NCBI RefSeq assembly: GCF_000721495.1
Contig: NZ_JOHY01000002.1
Span: 364,587 to 428,586 of the forward strand
Origin: Streptomyces sp. NRRL F-5123
GTDB lineage: Bacteria; Actinomycetota; Actinomycetes; Streptomycetales; Streptomycetaceae
DNA length: 64,000 nucleotides
Direction: 5' to 3'
The translations under genes and the position numbers were made by a program. Shown piece after piece: positions 18,168 to 26,535 of this stretch; position 1 is the first letter of the stretch, and the number at the start of each line of letters is the position of its first letter. Below the pieces are notes generated by a model. That model had not been told where the DNA came from. It ran no database searches and saw only the letters and a list, made by a program, of their open reading frames with translations.

Positions 18168-18652
18168 CCGCCCGGCACCGCCCCACCCTCTTCTCTCACC
18201 GCACGCCTGCGCCCGCGCGCGTAACCCGCGGGCGCGCGCGTGCCCGCGCACGAGACCTTCCGTCCCGGCCTCCCCTGACTGAGGGTGACCGTTCCCGATC
18301 ATGATTGCCCGCAGTGCGTCCCGTCGAACATCGAACACCGCTCGTTCATTCGTTCGAGTGAAGATGGGCTCCGATGCGCCGATCGGCCTTCGCCGAGTGG
18401 GAAGGAGCGGCAGGCGCTCGACCCGGTCGCGTCCCGAGCTCGGCAAGCGGGCCGACGGCTGAGGGGGCCGACGGCTGAGGAGCTGAGCGGGCCGACGGCT
18501 GAGGGCAAGGGCAGGCACGTGGCAGGCACGTGGCAGGCAGGCGCCGGGGAGGTGCTGGGAAGCGCCGGGCCGTGTCCGGTGGCGCGCGGGCCGTGTGGGA
18601 GCAGGAGGGGGTCACACGGCCCGCGCGGACGGAGGTGCGGGACAATGGCGGC
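18168..18652. repeat. 485-base intergenic region with short tandem repeats
   Basis: No gene is supported here. It holds a G/C-only inverted stretch around 18207-18250 that may terminate the upstream gene and a less GC-rich patch around 18290-18370 that could carry a promoter. Three copies of GGCCGACGGCTGAG lie at about 18450, 18466 and 18490. A tandem run of GGCAGGCACGT units follows at about 18511-18540. The repeats look like slippage products; the patch upstream of the Bpa gene is the likeliest promoter location. Confidence 0.5.
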
Positions 18653-19216
18653 ATGGAGATGCCGATGAACGAACGCTCGCCGGAGAGCTCGCACAATCCG
18701 CAGGTCCTGGTCGTCGGGCCGGACGGCATGGCCCTGGGCGGCGGTGCCGGGAGCGCCGACGGCGAGGAGGGGCGGGAGATCCCGGTCACGGAGATGGTCG
18801 AGCAGCCTGCGAAGGTGATGCGGATCGGCAGCATGATCAAGCAGCTCCTCGAGGAGGTGCGGGCGGCTCCGCTGGACGAGGCGAGCCGGGTGCGGCTGAA
18901 GGAGATCCACGCCAGTTCGGTCAAGGAGCTGGAGGCCGGGCTCGCGCCGGAGCTGGTGGAGGAGCTGGAGCGGCTGTCGCTGCCCTTCACCGACGACAGC
19001 GTGCCGAGCGAGGCCGAGCTGCGGATCGCCCAGGCGCAGCTGGTCGGCTGGCTGGAGGGCCTCTTCCACGGCATCCAGACCGCGCTGTTCGCCCAGCAGA
19101 TGGCGGCGCGCGCGCAGCTGGAGCAGATGCGCCGGGCGCTGCCGCCGGGGGCGCTCGGCCACGAGGAGGAGCTGGACGTCGGCCACCCGGGCTCGCGCTC
19201 GGGCCCGTACCTCTGA
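18653..19216 (+). CDS. bpa: Bacterial proteasome activator Bpa (PafE family)
   Basis: A 187-residue helical protein of the Bpa/PafE family, a ring-forming ATP-independent activator of the actinobacterial 20S proteasome. The core TEMVEQPAKVMRIGSMIKQL, LKEIHASSVKELEAGLAPEL and AQAQLVGWLEGLFHGIQTAL matches the four-helix bundle. The last four residues are GPYL, the position of the GQYL proteasome-docking tail in Mycobacterium, so the Tyr-Leu ending is kept with Pro in place of Gln. ATG 18653 is the conserved start region, though its ribosome site is weak (GGAGG lies 17 bases upstream). No proteasome genes are in the window. Confidence 0.9.
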   Translation: MEMPMNERSPESSHNPQVLVVGPDGMALGGGAGSADGEEGREIPVTEMVEQPAKVMRIGSMIKQLLEEVRAAPLDEASRVRLKEIHASSVKELEAGLAPELVEELERLSLPFTDDSVPSEAELRIAQAQLVGWLEGLFHGIQTALFAQQMAARAQLEQMRRALPPGALGHEEELDVGHPGSRSGPYL

Positions 19217-19547
19217 AAGACGTCTGGACGCCGCCCCGGGCCCGTACCGGCGGCAACGGCCGCGGTACGGGTCGGCGGGTACGCCCTACGTACGGGTCGG
19301 CCGGTACGCCCGTACGTACGGGCCAGTCGTTACGCCCGTATGCCCGTACCGGTACCGCGCGGGCCCCTCGCCCGGGAAGAAGCACCGCGGGCCCGGCCCC
19401 TCTTCCGAGAGGACGGGCCCGCGCGGTGAGCGGAGGGGGCGGCGACAGGCGCCCGGCGGTGGCCAGTGCTGTGACCGGGAGGGTTCACCGGCTTGCGACG
19501 CCCGGCACGGCACCTCGCTGCGTTGCCGCATCGACCGAGTAGGCCCA
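19217..19547. terminator. Tandem repeats and terminator-like hairpin between Bpa and kinase genes
   Basis: This 331-base gap between convergent genes contains three imperfect copies of a roughly 26-base unit built on GTACGGGTCGGC and GGTACGCCC (about 19254-19335). The 13-base inverted arms ACCGCGCGGGCCC (19354-19366) and GGGCCCGCGCGGT (19415-19427) follow, with a further small stem inside. It probably serves as a bidirectional terminator. No gene is visible. Confidence 0.55.
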
Positions 19548-21146
19548 CTACGAGGCCGATCCGTTGGCGGCCTTCATGCAGGCGACGGCGGAGTCGACGT
19601 AGATCGAGGTGAAGTCGGGCATCGTCATGACGTCGGGCTTGCCGGGGTTGATCAGCTCGTTGTGCGCCTCGGTGCACTCGCTGAGCTCGATGGTGCGGGT
19701 CTGGTCGCCCATGATGACGCCGTCGCCGCTGGCGGTGGGCTCCGCGGTCCCGGTGGTCGCGGTGGGGTTCGGGGCGGCCGTGGGGCCGGGGTCCGGCTTG
19801 CCGCCGCCCTGCGTCGCGAGGACGACGGCGATGATGACGACGATCACGACGCCCACCACCGCGGCGCCCACGATCAGCGGGGTGTTGCGCTTGCGGCCGC
19901 CGCCCGGTCCGCCCGCCCCCGGGCCCATGCCGCCGCCCATGTGGCCGCCGCCCATGTGCTGCTGCGGTATGCCCTGCATCGAGGGCGGCGCGCCCATGCC
20001 GTACGCGGTGCTCGGCGGCGGGGTCTGGGCGGCGCCCTGCTGCGGGTAGCCGTAGGCGGAGGGCGGCGGGGTGTGCGGCGCGTAACCGGACTGCGGGGCG
20101 GGCGTCGTCGGCGCGTACGGCGTCTGGAGCTGCGGCGGCGGGGTCTGCACCGCCCCCTGCGCGGACGGGAAGACGGAGTTGGCGACGCCCTCCCCGCGGC
20201 TGCCGGTCACGGCGTCGCCGGAGAGCTGCGGCATCGCGTTCTGCGCGGTGGCGGCGAGGACGCGGTCGGTCTCGTCGTGCATGGCGTCGGCGGTCGGGAA
20301 GCGCTCCGCCGGGTTCTTGCGCAGCGCGCGGGCCACGAGCGCGTCGACGGCCGGGCTCAGCGCGCGGTTGAAGCCGGACGGCGCCGGGGGCGTCTCCTGG
20401 ACGTGCTGGTACGCCATCGCGAGCGGCGAGTCGGCGTCGAAGGGGAGCCGCCCGGTGAGGAGTTCGAAGAGCATGCAGCCGACCGAGTAGAGGTCGGAGC
20501 GCTCGTCGACGCCGCGCCCGAGGGCCTGCTCCGGGGAGAGGTACTGCGGGGTGCCGACGACCATGCCGGTCTGCGTCATCGAAGTGACGCCGGACTGCAT
20601 GGCCCGCGCGATGCCGAAGTCCATGACCTTGACGACGCCGCGCCGCGTGATCATCACGTTGCCGGGCTTGATGTCCCGGTGGACCAGGCCCATTTCGTGG
20701 CTCACGGCGAGGGCGGCGAGCACGTCGCCGACGATCTTCAGCGCCTTGTCGGCGGGCATCGCGCCGTACTGCGCGACGTCCGCGGCGAGGACGTCGCCGA
20801 GCGGCCGGCCCTCGATGTACTCCATGACGATATAGGGGACGACCTGACCGTCGATCGTGTCCTCGCCGGAGTCGAAGACCGAGACGATGTTGGTGTGGTT
20901 GAGCTTCGCGACGGACTGCGCCTCGCGGCGGAAGCGCTCGCGGAAGGACTGCTCGTGCCCGAGGTTGGTGTGGAGGGTCTTGACCGCCACCGGCCGGTCG
21001 AGCACGGTGTCGTGCGCCAGATGCACGGAGGCCATGCCGCCCTGGCCGAGCAGGTTGCGCAGCACGTAGCGCCCACCGCCCACCGAGCGCCCCGTGTAAC
21101 CGCCGCCCTGCGTGGCGTCCCCGCTCATCAGTACCGCTACCCCCAT
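19548..21146 (-). CDS. Membrane Ser/Thr protein kinase (divergent pair, left)
   Basis: About 532 residues. The N-terminal Hanks-type kinase domain shows the Gly loop LLGQGGMASVHLA, the catalytic Lys in VAVKTLH, the loop HRDIKPGNVMI and the DFG motif in VMDFGIARAM. The activation segment contains GVTSMTQTGMVVGTPQYLSP. A Pro/Gln/Gly-rich linker of about 120 residues leads to one membrane span (TPLIVGAAVVGVVIVVIIAV) and a short extracytoplasmic domain with two Cys. There are no PASTA repeats. It is divergent from a similar kinase, with 303 bases between them. The start at 21146 is uncertain; an internal ATG at 21128 gives 526 residues. Confidence 0.9.
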   Translation of the reverse strand: MGVAVLMSGDATQGGGYTGRSVGGGRYVLRNLLGQGGMASVHLAHDTVLDRPVAVKTLHTNLGHEQSFRERFRREAQSVAKLNHTNIVSVFDSGEDTIDGQVVPYIVMEYIEGRPLGDVLAADVAQYGAMPADKALKIVGDVLAALAVSHEMGLVHRDIKPGNVMITRRGVVKVMDFGIARAMQSGVTSMTQTGMVVGTPQYLSPEQALGRGVDERSDLYSVGCMLFELLTGRLPFDADSPLAMAYQHVQETPPAPSGFNRALSPAVDALVARALRKNPAERFPTADAMHDETDRVLAATAQNAMPQLSGDAVTGSRGEGVANSVFPSAQGAVQTPPPQLQTPYAPTTPAPQSGYAPHTPPPSAYGYPQQGAAQTPPPSTAYGMGAPPSMQGIPQQHMGGGHMGGGMGPGAGGPGGGRKRNTPLIVGAAVVGVVIVVIIAVVLATQGGGKPDPGPTAAPNPTATTGTAEPTASGDGVIMGDQTRTIELSECTEAHNELINPGKPDVMTMPDFTSIYVDSAVACMKAANGSAS

Positions 21147-21449
21147 GAAGGTCCGACGGGATGACACACGTCCCCGAGCTTGCCCGCTCAGTCTGGCCGA
21201 TCGCACGGGCACGTCAAGTTCGTTGACCATCTCGTCACCTGATACGCATCGGTCGCATACAGAACGCGGAACTTTCCCGGGTACGGGGTCGGTCCACGGC
21301 CGCGGGGTAGGCGTCGTAGGAGGGCCTGCGGCACCGGGCTGCAGGGGTGCACGGGTGCGCCCGTCCCTCGGACACGGGCCGTGGCCGCCGGCGGAAAAGC
21401 GGTACGGTGGCGCACCAGACCAAGCGAAGGCGAACGACGGCGAGGACTG
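21147..21449. promoter_or_regulatory. Divergent promoter region of two kinases
   Basis: This 303-base stretch must hold the promoters for both Ser/Thr kinase genes. A less GC-rich segment lies near 21205-21275. I see no clear operator or strong inverted repeat, and no additional gene is supported. Confidence 0.45.
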
Positions 21450-23003
21450 ATGGTCGACCCGAACGAGACGGCCGCGGGCACCGGAGCGTCGGAGACCTCC
21501 CTCCAGCAGTGGGGCACGGGCTCCGTTGTCGGCGAGGGCCGCTACCGGCTGACCCGGCGGCTCGGCCGCGGTGGCATGGCCGAGGTCTTCGCGGCCGAGG
21601 ACGTACGGCTGGGCCGGATCGTCGCCGTCAAGCTGCTGCGCGGCGACCTCGCCGAGGACCCCGTCGCCAAGGCCCGCTTCACGCGCGAGGCGCAGGCCGT
21701 CGCAGGCCTGAACCACCACGCCGTCGTGGCCGTCTACGACTCCGGTGAGGACCGCACACCCAGCGGCACGGCCCCTTACATCGTGATGGAACTCGTCGAG
21801 GGCCACACGATCAAGGACCTGCTCACCAGCGCCACCCCGCCGCCCGTCGACCAGGCGCTGCTGATCGTCTCCGGCGTGCTGGACGCCCTCGCGTACAGCC
21901 ACCAGCACGGCATCGTGCACCGGGACATCAAACCCGCCAACGTGATCATCACCACGGGCGGCGCCGTCAAGGTCATGGACTTCGGCATCGCCCGCGCCCT
22001 GCACGGCGCCGCGAGCACCATGACGCAGACCGGCATGGTCATGGGCACCCCGCAGTACCTCTCCCCGGAGCAGGCGCTCGGCAAGTCCGTCGACCACCGC
22101 AGCGACCTCTACGCCACCGGCTGCCTGCTCTACGAGCTGCTCGCGCTGCGCCCGCCCTTCGTCGGCGAGACCCCGCTGTCCGTGGTCTACCAGCACGTCC
22201 AGGACGAGCCGCGGCTCCCGTCGCAGATCAGCGACCGCGTGCCGCCCGAGCTGGACGGACTGGTGCTGCGCTCGCTGGCCAAGCAGCCGGAGGAGCGCTT
22301 CCAGAGCGCGGAGGAGATGCGCGGCGTCGTCGGCTACGCCCACCAGGCCCTCACCCAGCAGGGCGGCTGGACCGGCGGCATGTGGGACACCGGCGCGATC
22401 ACCGCGGTCCTCCCCGAGGGCCAGGGCCACGCCCCCGGCGGCTACCGCCCGGACGGCCGCAGCGGCAGCACCGCCGAGCTGAACGCCCCCCTCGTCCCCG
22501 GCGTCGTCGGCGGTACGGGTACGGGCGCGGGCCCCGGCGGCAGCGGCAACGGGAGCGGCTACGACGACGAGCGCGGCGGGGGCAGCGGCAACCGCTGGCT
22601 CAAGCCGGTGCTCTTCACGGTGGCCGCGGTGCTGGCCGTGGTCATCGGCGTCGTCCTCGCCACGCACGGCAACGGGAACGGCGACAACCCGGCCGACAAC
22701 CACCAGCCGTCGTCGTCCACGAGCGCGCCCGCCGACCAGCCGAGCGACAACCAGCCCACGGACCAGCAGACCGACGAGCCGAGCGACACCGGCGCGCCGA
22801 CGGACGACCCGACGAAGCCGAGCTGGACCCCGTCGCCGAGCACGCCGCCCTCGACCCCGGCGACGACGCCGCCGACCAAGGACACGCCGACGTCGTCGCC
22901 GACGAAGAGCACGCCGTCGCCGACCAAGCCCACGCAGACGGACACCCCCACCGGCACGCCCTCCGGCACGGCCACTCCCCCGGACGAGGGCACCACACCC
23001 TGA
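21450..23003 (+). CDS. Membrane Ser/Thr protein kinase (divergent pair, right)
   Basis: A 517-residue receptor-like kinase. The kinase domain has RRLGRGGMAEVFAAEDV, Lys in VAVKLLRG, HRDIKPANVII and VMDFGIARALHG, plus an activation loop with STMTQTGMVMGTPQYLSP. One span follows (PVLFTVAAVLAVVIGVVLA, about residue 395). The outer part is a Ser/Thr/Pro-rich tail with repeated TPTSSPTKS-like units, no PASTA or other folded sensor domain being evident. ATG 21450 has GGCGAGG upstream. Its kinase domain is closely related in motif detail to the gene on the other strand, pointing to an old duplication and inversion. Confidence 0.92.
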   Translation: MVDPNETAAGTGASETSLQQWGTGSVVGEGRYRLTRRLGRGGMAEVFAAEDVRLGRIVAVKLLRGDLAEDPVAKARFTREAQAVAGLNHHAVVAVYDSGEDRTPSGTAPYIVMELVEGHTIKDLLTSATPPPVDQALLIVSGVLDALAYSHQHGIVHRDIKPANVIITTGGAVKVMDFGIARALHGAASTMTQTGMVMGTPQYLSPEQALGKSVDHRSDLYATGCLLYELLALRPPFVGETPLSVVYQHVQDEPRLPSQISDRVPPELDGLVLRSLAKQPEERFQSAEEMRGVVGYAHQALTQQGGWTGGMWDTGAITAVLPEGQGHAPGGYRPDGRSGSTAELNAPLVPGVVGGTGTGAGPGGSGNGSGYDDERGGGSGNRWLKPVLFTVAAVLAVVIGVVLATHGNGNGDNPADNHQPSSSTSAPADQPSDNQPTDQQTDEPSDTGAPTDDPTKPSWTPSPSTPPSTPATTPPTKDTPTSSPTKSTPSPTKPTQTDTPTGTPSGTATPPDEGTTP

Positions 23004-23009
23004 CCCCCG

Positions 23010-24044
23010 CTACCCCGCGAACGCGTCCAGCACCGCTTCGTACTCCCCCGTCCACCACACGGCCAGCGCCGAGGCCGCGGGGAAGAGCGGGTCGGAGCGC
23101 AGGTCGCGCTGCTCGTAGCGCCACTGGAGCATCCAGAAGTCGTTGAGCCGCTCCCACCACACCCGGTGGACGGCGGCCGCGACCTCGTCCTCGCCGGCGC
23201 CGGAGGCGAGCCGGTACGCACGGGCGTACGCGCGCACCTTGCGCAGGTCGAGGCGGCCGTCGACGGGGTGGACGAAGAAGATCGCGGCGGCCCGGACCGC
23301 CTCCTCGGCGCGCGGCTGGACGCCGAGCCGGTCCCAGTCGACGATCGCGGCGGGCTCGTCACCCCGGTAGAGCAGGTTGAGCGGGTGGAAGTCGCCGTGC
23401 ACCCAGCCCTGCACCCCGCCCTCGGGCGCGGGGGCGGGCGGGCGGCGGTGGGCGTGCCGCCGGAGGAGTTCGCGCCGCTCCACCAGACGGTGCTCGGCGA
23501 GCCGGTCGAAGGTGTCGTGCGGGCGGTGCGCGCGGGCGAGGGCGAGCAGCCGCTCGATGTCGGCGTAGGTGGCGTCGGGGTCGGCGCTGGGGCGCGGGCC
23601 CGCGGCGGGCGGCGGCTGGACGCGGGCCAGCCCGGTGTGGACGAGCCCGAGCAGGATGCCGAGCCGCCGGGACTGGTCGGCGTCCAGGTCGGTGCCCTCG
23701 CGGTGGGTGCCGTCGATCCACGGGAAGAGGGCGTAGCCGACGCCGCCGTGCAGGGTGACCGTGCGGCCGTCGGTGGCGCGCAGGGGCGCGGCGGCGGGGA
23801 GGCCGAGGCGCGCCAGGCGCCGGGTGGCGCGGTGCTGGCGCACGATGGTCGCGGGGGCGGCGGTGTCCGCGGAGATGTACTGCTTGAGGAAGTAGCGGCC
23901 TCTGGTGGTGGTCACCCGCCAGCCGCGGTTGAGCAGTCCCCGGGGGACGGCTTCGCAGGTCAGCGGTTCGCCCGCGTCCTCGTACCGGTGCAGCAGCGCG
24001 GACAGCGCAGCCCGCGTGTGCGGCTCCGTTGCCGTGCCCGTCAC
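23010..24044 (-). CDS. Aminoglycoside phosphotransferase-family (APH/ChoK-like) kinase
   Basis: A 344-residue small-molecule kinase-fold protein. The Brenner-type motif WVHGDFHPLNLLYRG (about residue 218) supplies the catalytic Asp and Asn, and AIVDWDRLG (about 234) the metal-binding Asp. The N-terminal lobe has RGRYFLKQYIS with the ATP-contacting Lys. Similar proteins phosphorylate homoserine, choline, sugars or antibiotics; the substrate is unknown and drug resistance should not be assumed. A GTG start at 24044 fits. It is co-directional with and downstream of the response regulator, separated by 272 bases, and converges on the right-hand kinase with a 6-base gap. Confidence 0.85.
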   Translation of the reverse strand: MTGTATEPHTRAALSALLHRYEDAGEPLTCEAVPRGLLNRGWRVTTTRGRYFLKQYISADTAAPATIVRQHRATRRLARLGLPAAAPLRATDGRTVTLHGGVGYALFPWIDGTHREGTDLDADQSRRLGILLGLVHTGLARVQPPPAAGPRPSADPDATYADIERLLALARAHRPHDTFDRLAEHRLVERRELLRRHAHRRPPAPAPEGGVQGWVHGDFHPLNLLYRGDEPAAIVDWDRLGVQPRAEEAVRAAAIFFVHPVDGRLDLRKVRAYARAYRLASGAGEDEVAAAVHRVWWERLNDFWMLQWRYEQRDLRSDPLFPAASALAVWWTGEYEAVLDAFAG

Positions 24045-24159
24045 GAGTGTCAGCGTAGATCAACGGGCGCGGCCGTTCGGGCGAGGTGGCGCCACCCCGT
24101 CTCGACCTGCTAATGGCAGCCTTACGCCTTTTGCGCCGCCTTACACCCCCGCGCCCGCG

Positions 24160-24231
24160 CCCCTCGTACGGCCCGCGCCCCTCGTACGGCCCGCGCCCCT
24201 CGTACGACCCGCGCCGCCCGTACGACCCGAG
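24160..24231. repeat. 18-bp tandem repeat, four copies
   Basis: Unit CCCCTCGTACGGCCCGCG occurs exactly at 24160-24177 and 24178-24195, with one change at 24196-24213 and as a degenerate copy after that. Related fragments continue to about 24315. It lies between the phosphotransferase and response regulator genes. No coding function is supported, though translated it would give a regular Pro/Val/Arg repeat. Confidence 0.7.
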
Positions 24232-24316
24232 CCCCTACCGCGCCCCTCGCGTGGCCTGAGCCCGCCCGCGACCCGAGCCCCTGCCGCGGCCTGAGCCCGC
24301 CCGCGACCCGCGGCCC

Positions 24317-24967
24317 TCACGTCGCCCCCGCCCCCTGCGCCCCGCGCGCCATCCCCAGCTTGTGCAGCAGCTGCGAGACCTGCCGCCGTACCGTCCGCTC
24401 GTCGAGCCCGGCGTGCTCGGCGATCTCGCGGTTGGTGAGGCCCTCCCCGATGAGGTCCAGGAACTCCCGCTCGCGCGTCGACAGCCGCCCCGGCCGCTCC
24501 TCGGGCTCGCCGCTGCGCGCGCCGCCCTCCCGGAGGCGCTCCAGCACCTCCGCGGTGGCGGCCGGGTCGATGAGGGAGTGGCCTGCGGCGACCTCGCGCA
24601 CCGCGCTGATCAGGTCGTCGCCCGTGATGACCTTGGGGACGTAGCCGGCCGCGCCGCCCATGACGGCGTCGAAGAGGGCCTCGTCGTCGGCGAAGGACGT
24701 GAGCATCAGGCACTTCACGGACTCGTCGTGCGAGCGGATCTCCCGGCAGGCCTCGACGCCGCTGCCGTCCGGCAGCCGTACGTCCAGGACGGCGACGTCC
24801 GGATGGGCGTCCGGCACCCGGTCGACGGCCTCGGCGGTGTCGGAGGCCTCGCCGACGATCTCGATCGACGGGTCACCGGACAGCAGCCGGTTCACCCCGC
24901 GCCGGACGACATCGTGATCGTCCACCACGAATACCCGTATATGACCGTCATGCCCTTTTTCGCTCAC
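24317..24967 (-). CDS. Orphan NarL/FixJ-type response regulator
   Basis: A 216-residue two-domain regulator. The receiver domain has RVFVVDDHDVVRRGV with the acidic pair, the phosphoacceptor Asp in VAVLDVRLPDG (about residue 60) and the Lys in GYVPKVITGDD. The output domain is a LuxR-type HTH (LSTREREFLDLIGEGLTNRE then IAEHAGLDERTVRRQVSQLL). No histidine kinase gene lies nearby, so it is an orphan in this window. GTG 24967 starts just before the receiver; an ATG at 25045 would add 26 poorly conserved residues. It is divergent from the second bkd operon. Confidence 0.88.
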   Translation of the reverse strand: MSEKGHDGHIRVFVVDDHDVVRRGVNRLLSGDPSIEIVGEASDTAEAVDRVPDAHPDVAVLDVRLPDGSGVEACREIRSHDESVKCLMLTSFADDEALFDAVMGGAAGYVPKVITGDDLISAVREVAAGHSLIDPAATAEVLERLREGGARSGEPEERPGRLSTREREFLDLIGEGLTNREIAEHAGLDERTVRRQVSQLLHKLGMARGAQGAGAT

Positions 24968-25360
24968 GCCCCCAGCGTCGCACCCCTCGGCGGCCACCGC
25001 CTCCCGCAGGCGCGCTCCCTGCCGCCCCTTACGGTTGTCCGCCATTCGAGATACGGTGCGATTGTCCCGGTGGCCTGCGGCAATAAACGATTGCCCGGCC
25101 CGAATGCGCGAGGCTCGCGCAGTTACTAGGAAATCCAAGCAAAACCGCAGGTCGGACGGCTTAGCGCGAATGCTGGACTTGTGGGTAACGTCTGTAGTTG
25201 CAGGCCATTCGCCGGGACGCTGTCAGCCCTGGGCTCGGTCATGCCGCACACACCCCGTGCGTCCCGCCGGACCAGGTGTGCCGCCTCCCGTGGACGCGGG
25301 AAAGCGGCTCCATCCTGCTCCCCGGCAGATCCCGGGGGCCGGACAGACGGAGGAGCGAAC
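24968..25360. promoter_or_regulatory. Divergent control region of response regulator and second bkd operon
   Basis: The 393-base gap is less GC-rich than its surroundings. A clean inverted repeat GGCAAT-AAACG-ATTGCC lies at 25079-25095, a plausible operator. The stretch 25120-25210 contains AT-rich blocks where a bkd promoter could lie. No ACCGA-N4-TCGGT site like that of cluster 1 is visible, which suggests different control of the two bkd operons. Confidence 0.45.
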
Positions 25361-26533
25361 GTGAGCGTGAAGAGCACTGCCGACGGCGGTGCCCCCGCGA
25401 AAAGGGGGCGGACGACCCGCGCAGCCGCCGCGAAGCGCCGTAGTGGTGAGCCCGGGCTCGTCCAGCTGCTGACCCCGCAGGGTGAGCGCGTCGAGCACGA
25501 CGACTACGCGATCGACCTGACGGCGGAAGAGCTGCGCGGCCTGTACCGGGACATGGTCCTGACCCGCCGTTTCGACGGCGAGGCGATCACCCTGCAGCGG
25601 CAGGGCGAGCTGGGCCTGTGGGCGTCGCTGCTGGGCCAGGAGGCCGCGCAGATCGGCTCCGGCCGGGCCACCCGCCCCGACGACTACGTCTTCCCGACCT
25701 ACCGCGAGCACGGCGTGGCCTGGACGCGCGACGTCGACCCGCTCAACCTGCTGGGCATGTTCCGCGGCGTGAACAACGGCGGCTGGGACCCCAACGAGAA
25801 CAACTTCCACCTCTACACGATCGTGATCGGCTCGCAGACGCTGCACGCCGCGGGCTACGCCATGGGCGTGGCCAAGGACGGCGCGGACTCCGCGGTGCTG
25901 GCGTACTTCGGCGACGGCGCCTCCAGCCAGGGCGACGTGGCGGAGGCCTTCACCTTCGCGGCGGTCTACAACGCGCCCGTGGTCTTCTTCTGCCAGAACA
26001 ACCAGTGGGCGATCTCCGAGCCGACCGAGAAGCAGTCCCGCGTGCCGATCTACCAGCGCGCCGCGGGCTACGGCTTCCCCGGCGTGCGGGTGGACGGCAA
26101 CGACGTGCTGGCGGTGCTCGCGGTCACCCGGGCGGCCCTGGAGCACGCGCGCAGCGGGCAGGGCCCGATGCTGGTGGAGGCGTTCACCTACCGGATGGGC
26201 GCGCACACCACGACCGACGACCCGACCCGCTACCGCAGCGAGGAGGAGCGCGAGGAGTGGGCGTCGAAGGACCCCATCGCCCGGCTGCGCGCCTACCTCG
26301 ACCGCGAGGGCCTGGCCGACGAGGACTTCTACACCGGGATCGACACGGAGAGCGACGCGCTGGCCAAGCGCGTCCGCGAGGGCGTGCGGAACATGCCGAA
26401 CCCGGGCCCGATGGCCATCTTCGACAACGTCTACGCGGACGGCAGCTCGCTCGTCGACGAGGAGCGCGCGCAGTTCGCGGAGTACCTCGCGTCCTTCGAA
26501 GAGGACGGCGCGACCGCAGGACAGGGGCACTGA
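25361..26533 (+). CDS. bkdA: Branched-chain 2-oxoacid dehydrogenase E1 component, alpha subunit (cluster 2)
   Basis: The 390-residue E1 alpha paralogue of the gene at 9015-10163. The ThDP-binding stretch is FGDGASSQGDVAEAFTFAAV to FFCQNNQWAISEP; other conserved parts are TRRFDGEAITLQRQGELG, SLLGQEAAQIGSG and TYRMGAHTTTDDPTRYR. GTG 25361 follows GGAGGAGC at good spacing. The N-terminus (about 30 residues) is Lys/Arg/Ala-rich. It is two bases from the beta-subunit gene. This copy is closer to the consensus actinobacterial BkdA than cluster 1 by eye. Confidence 0.92.
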   Translation: MSVKSTADGGAPAKRGRTTRAAAAKRRSGEPGLVQLLTPQGERVEHDDYAIDLTAEELRGLYRDMVLTRRFDGEAITLQRQGELGLWASLLGQEAAQIGSGRATRPDDYVFPTYREHGVAWTRDVDPLNLLGMFRGVNNGGWDPNENNFHLYTIVIGSQTLHAAGYAMGVAKDGADSAVLAYFGDGASSQGDVAEAFTFAAVYNAPVVFFCQNNQWAISEPTEKQSRVPIYQRAAGYGFPGVRVDGNDVLAVLAVTRAALEHARSGQGPMLVEAFTYRMGAHTTTDDPTRYRSEEEREEWASKDPIARLRAYLDREGLADEDFYTGIDTESDALAKRVREGVRNMPNPGPMAIFDNVYADGSSLVDEERAQFAEYLASFEEDGATAGQGH

Positions 26534-26535
26534 TC

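Noticed and set aside
18285..18668. Open frame of 127 codons upstream of Bpa
   Set aside because: It runs through the tandem repeats, shows no domain and lacks the GC-third-position pattern of real genes here.
23010..24044. Aminoglycoside-resistance gene
   Set aside because: The fold is APH-like, but this family is broad and nothing in the sequence or context indicates drug modification.
24160..24231. Regular repeats considered as a CRISPR array
   Set aside because: Units are 18 bases, directly adjacent and without unique spacers; no cas genes are present.
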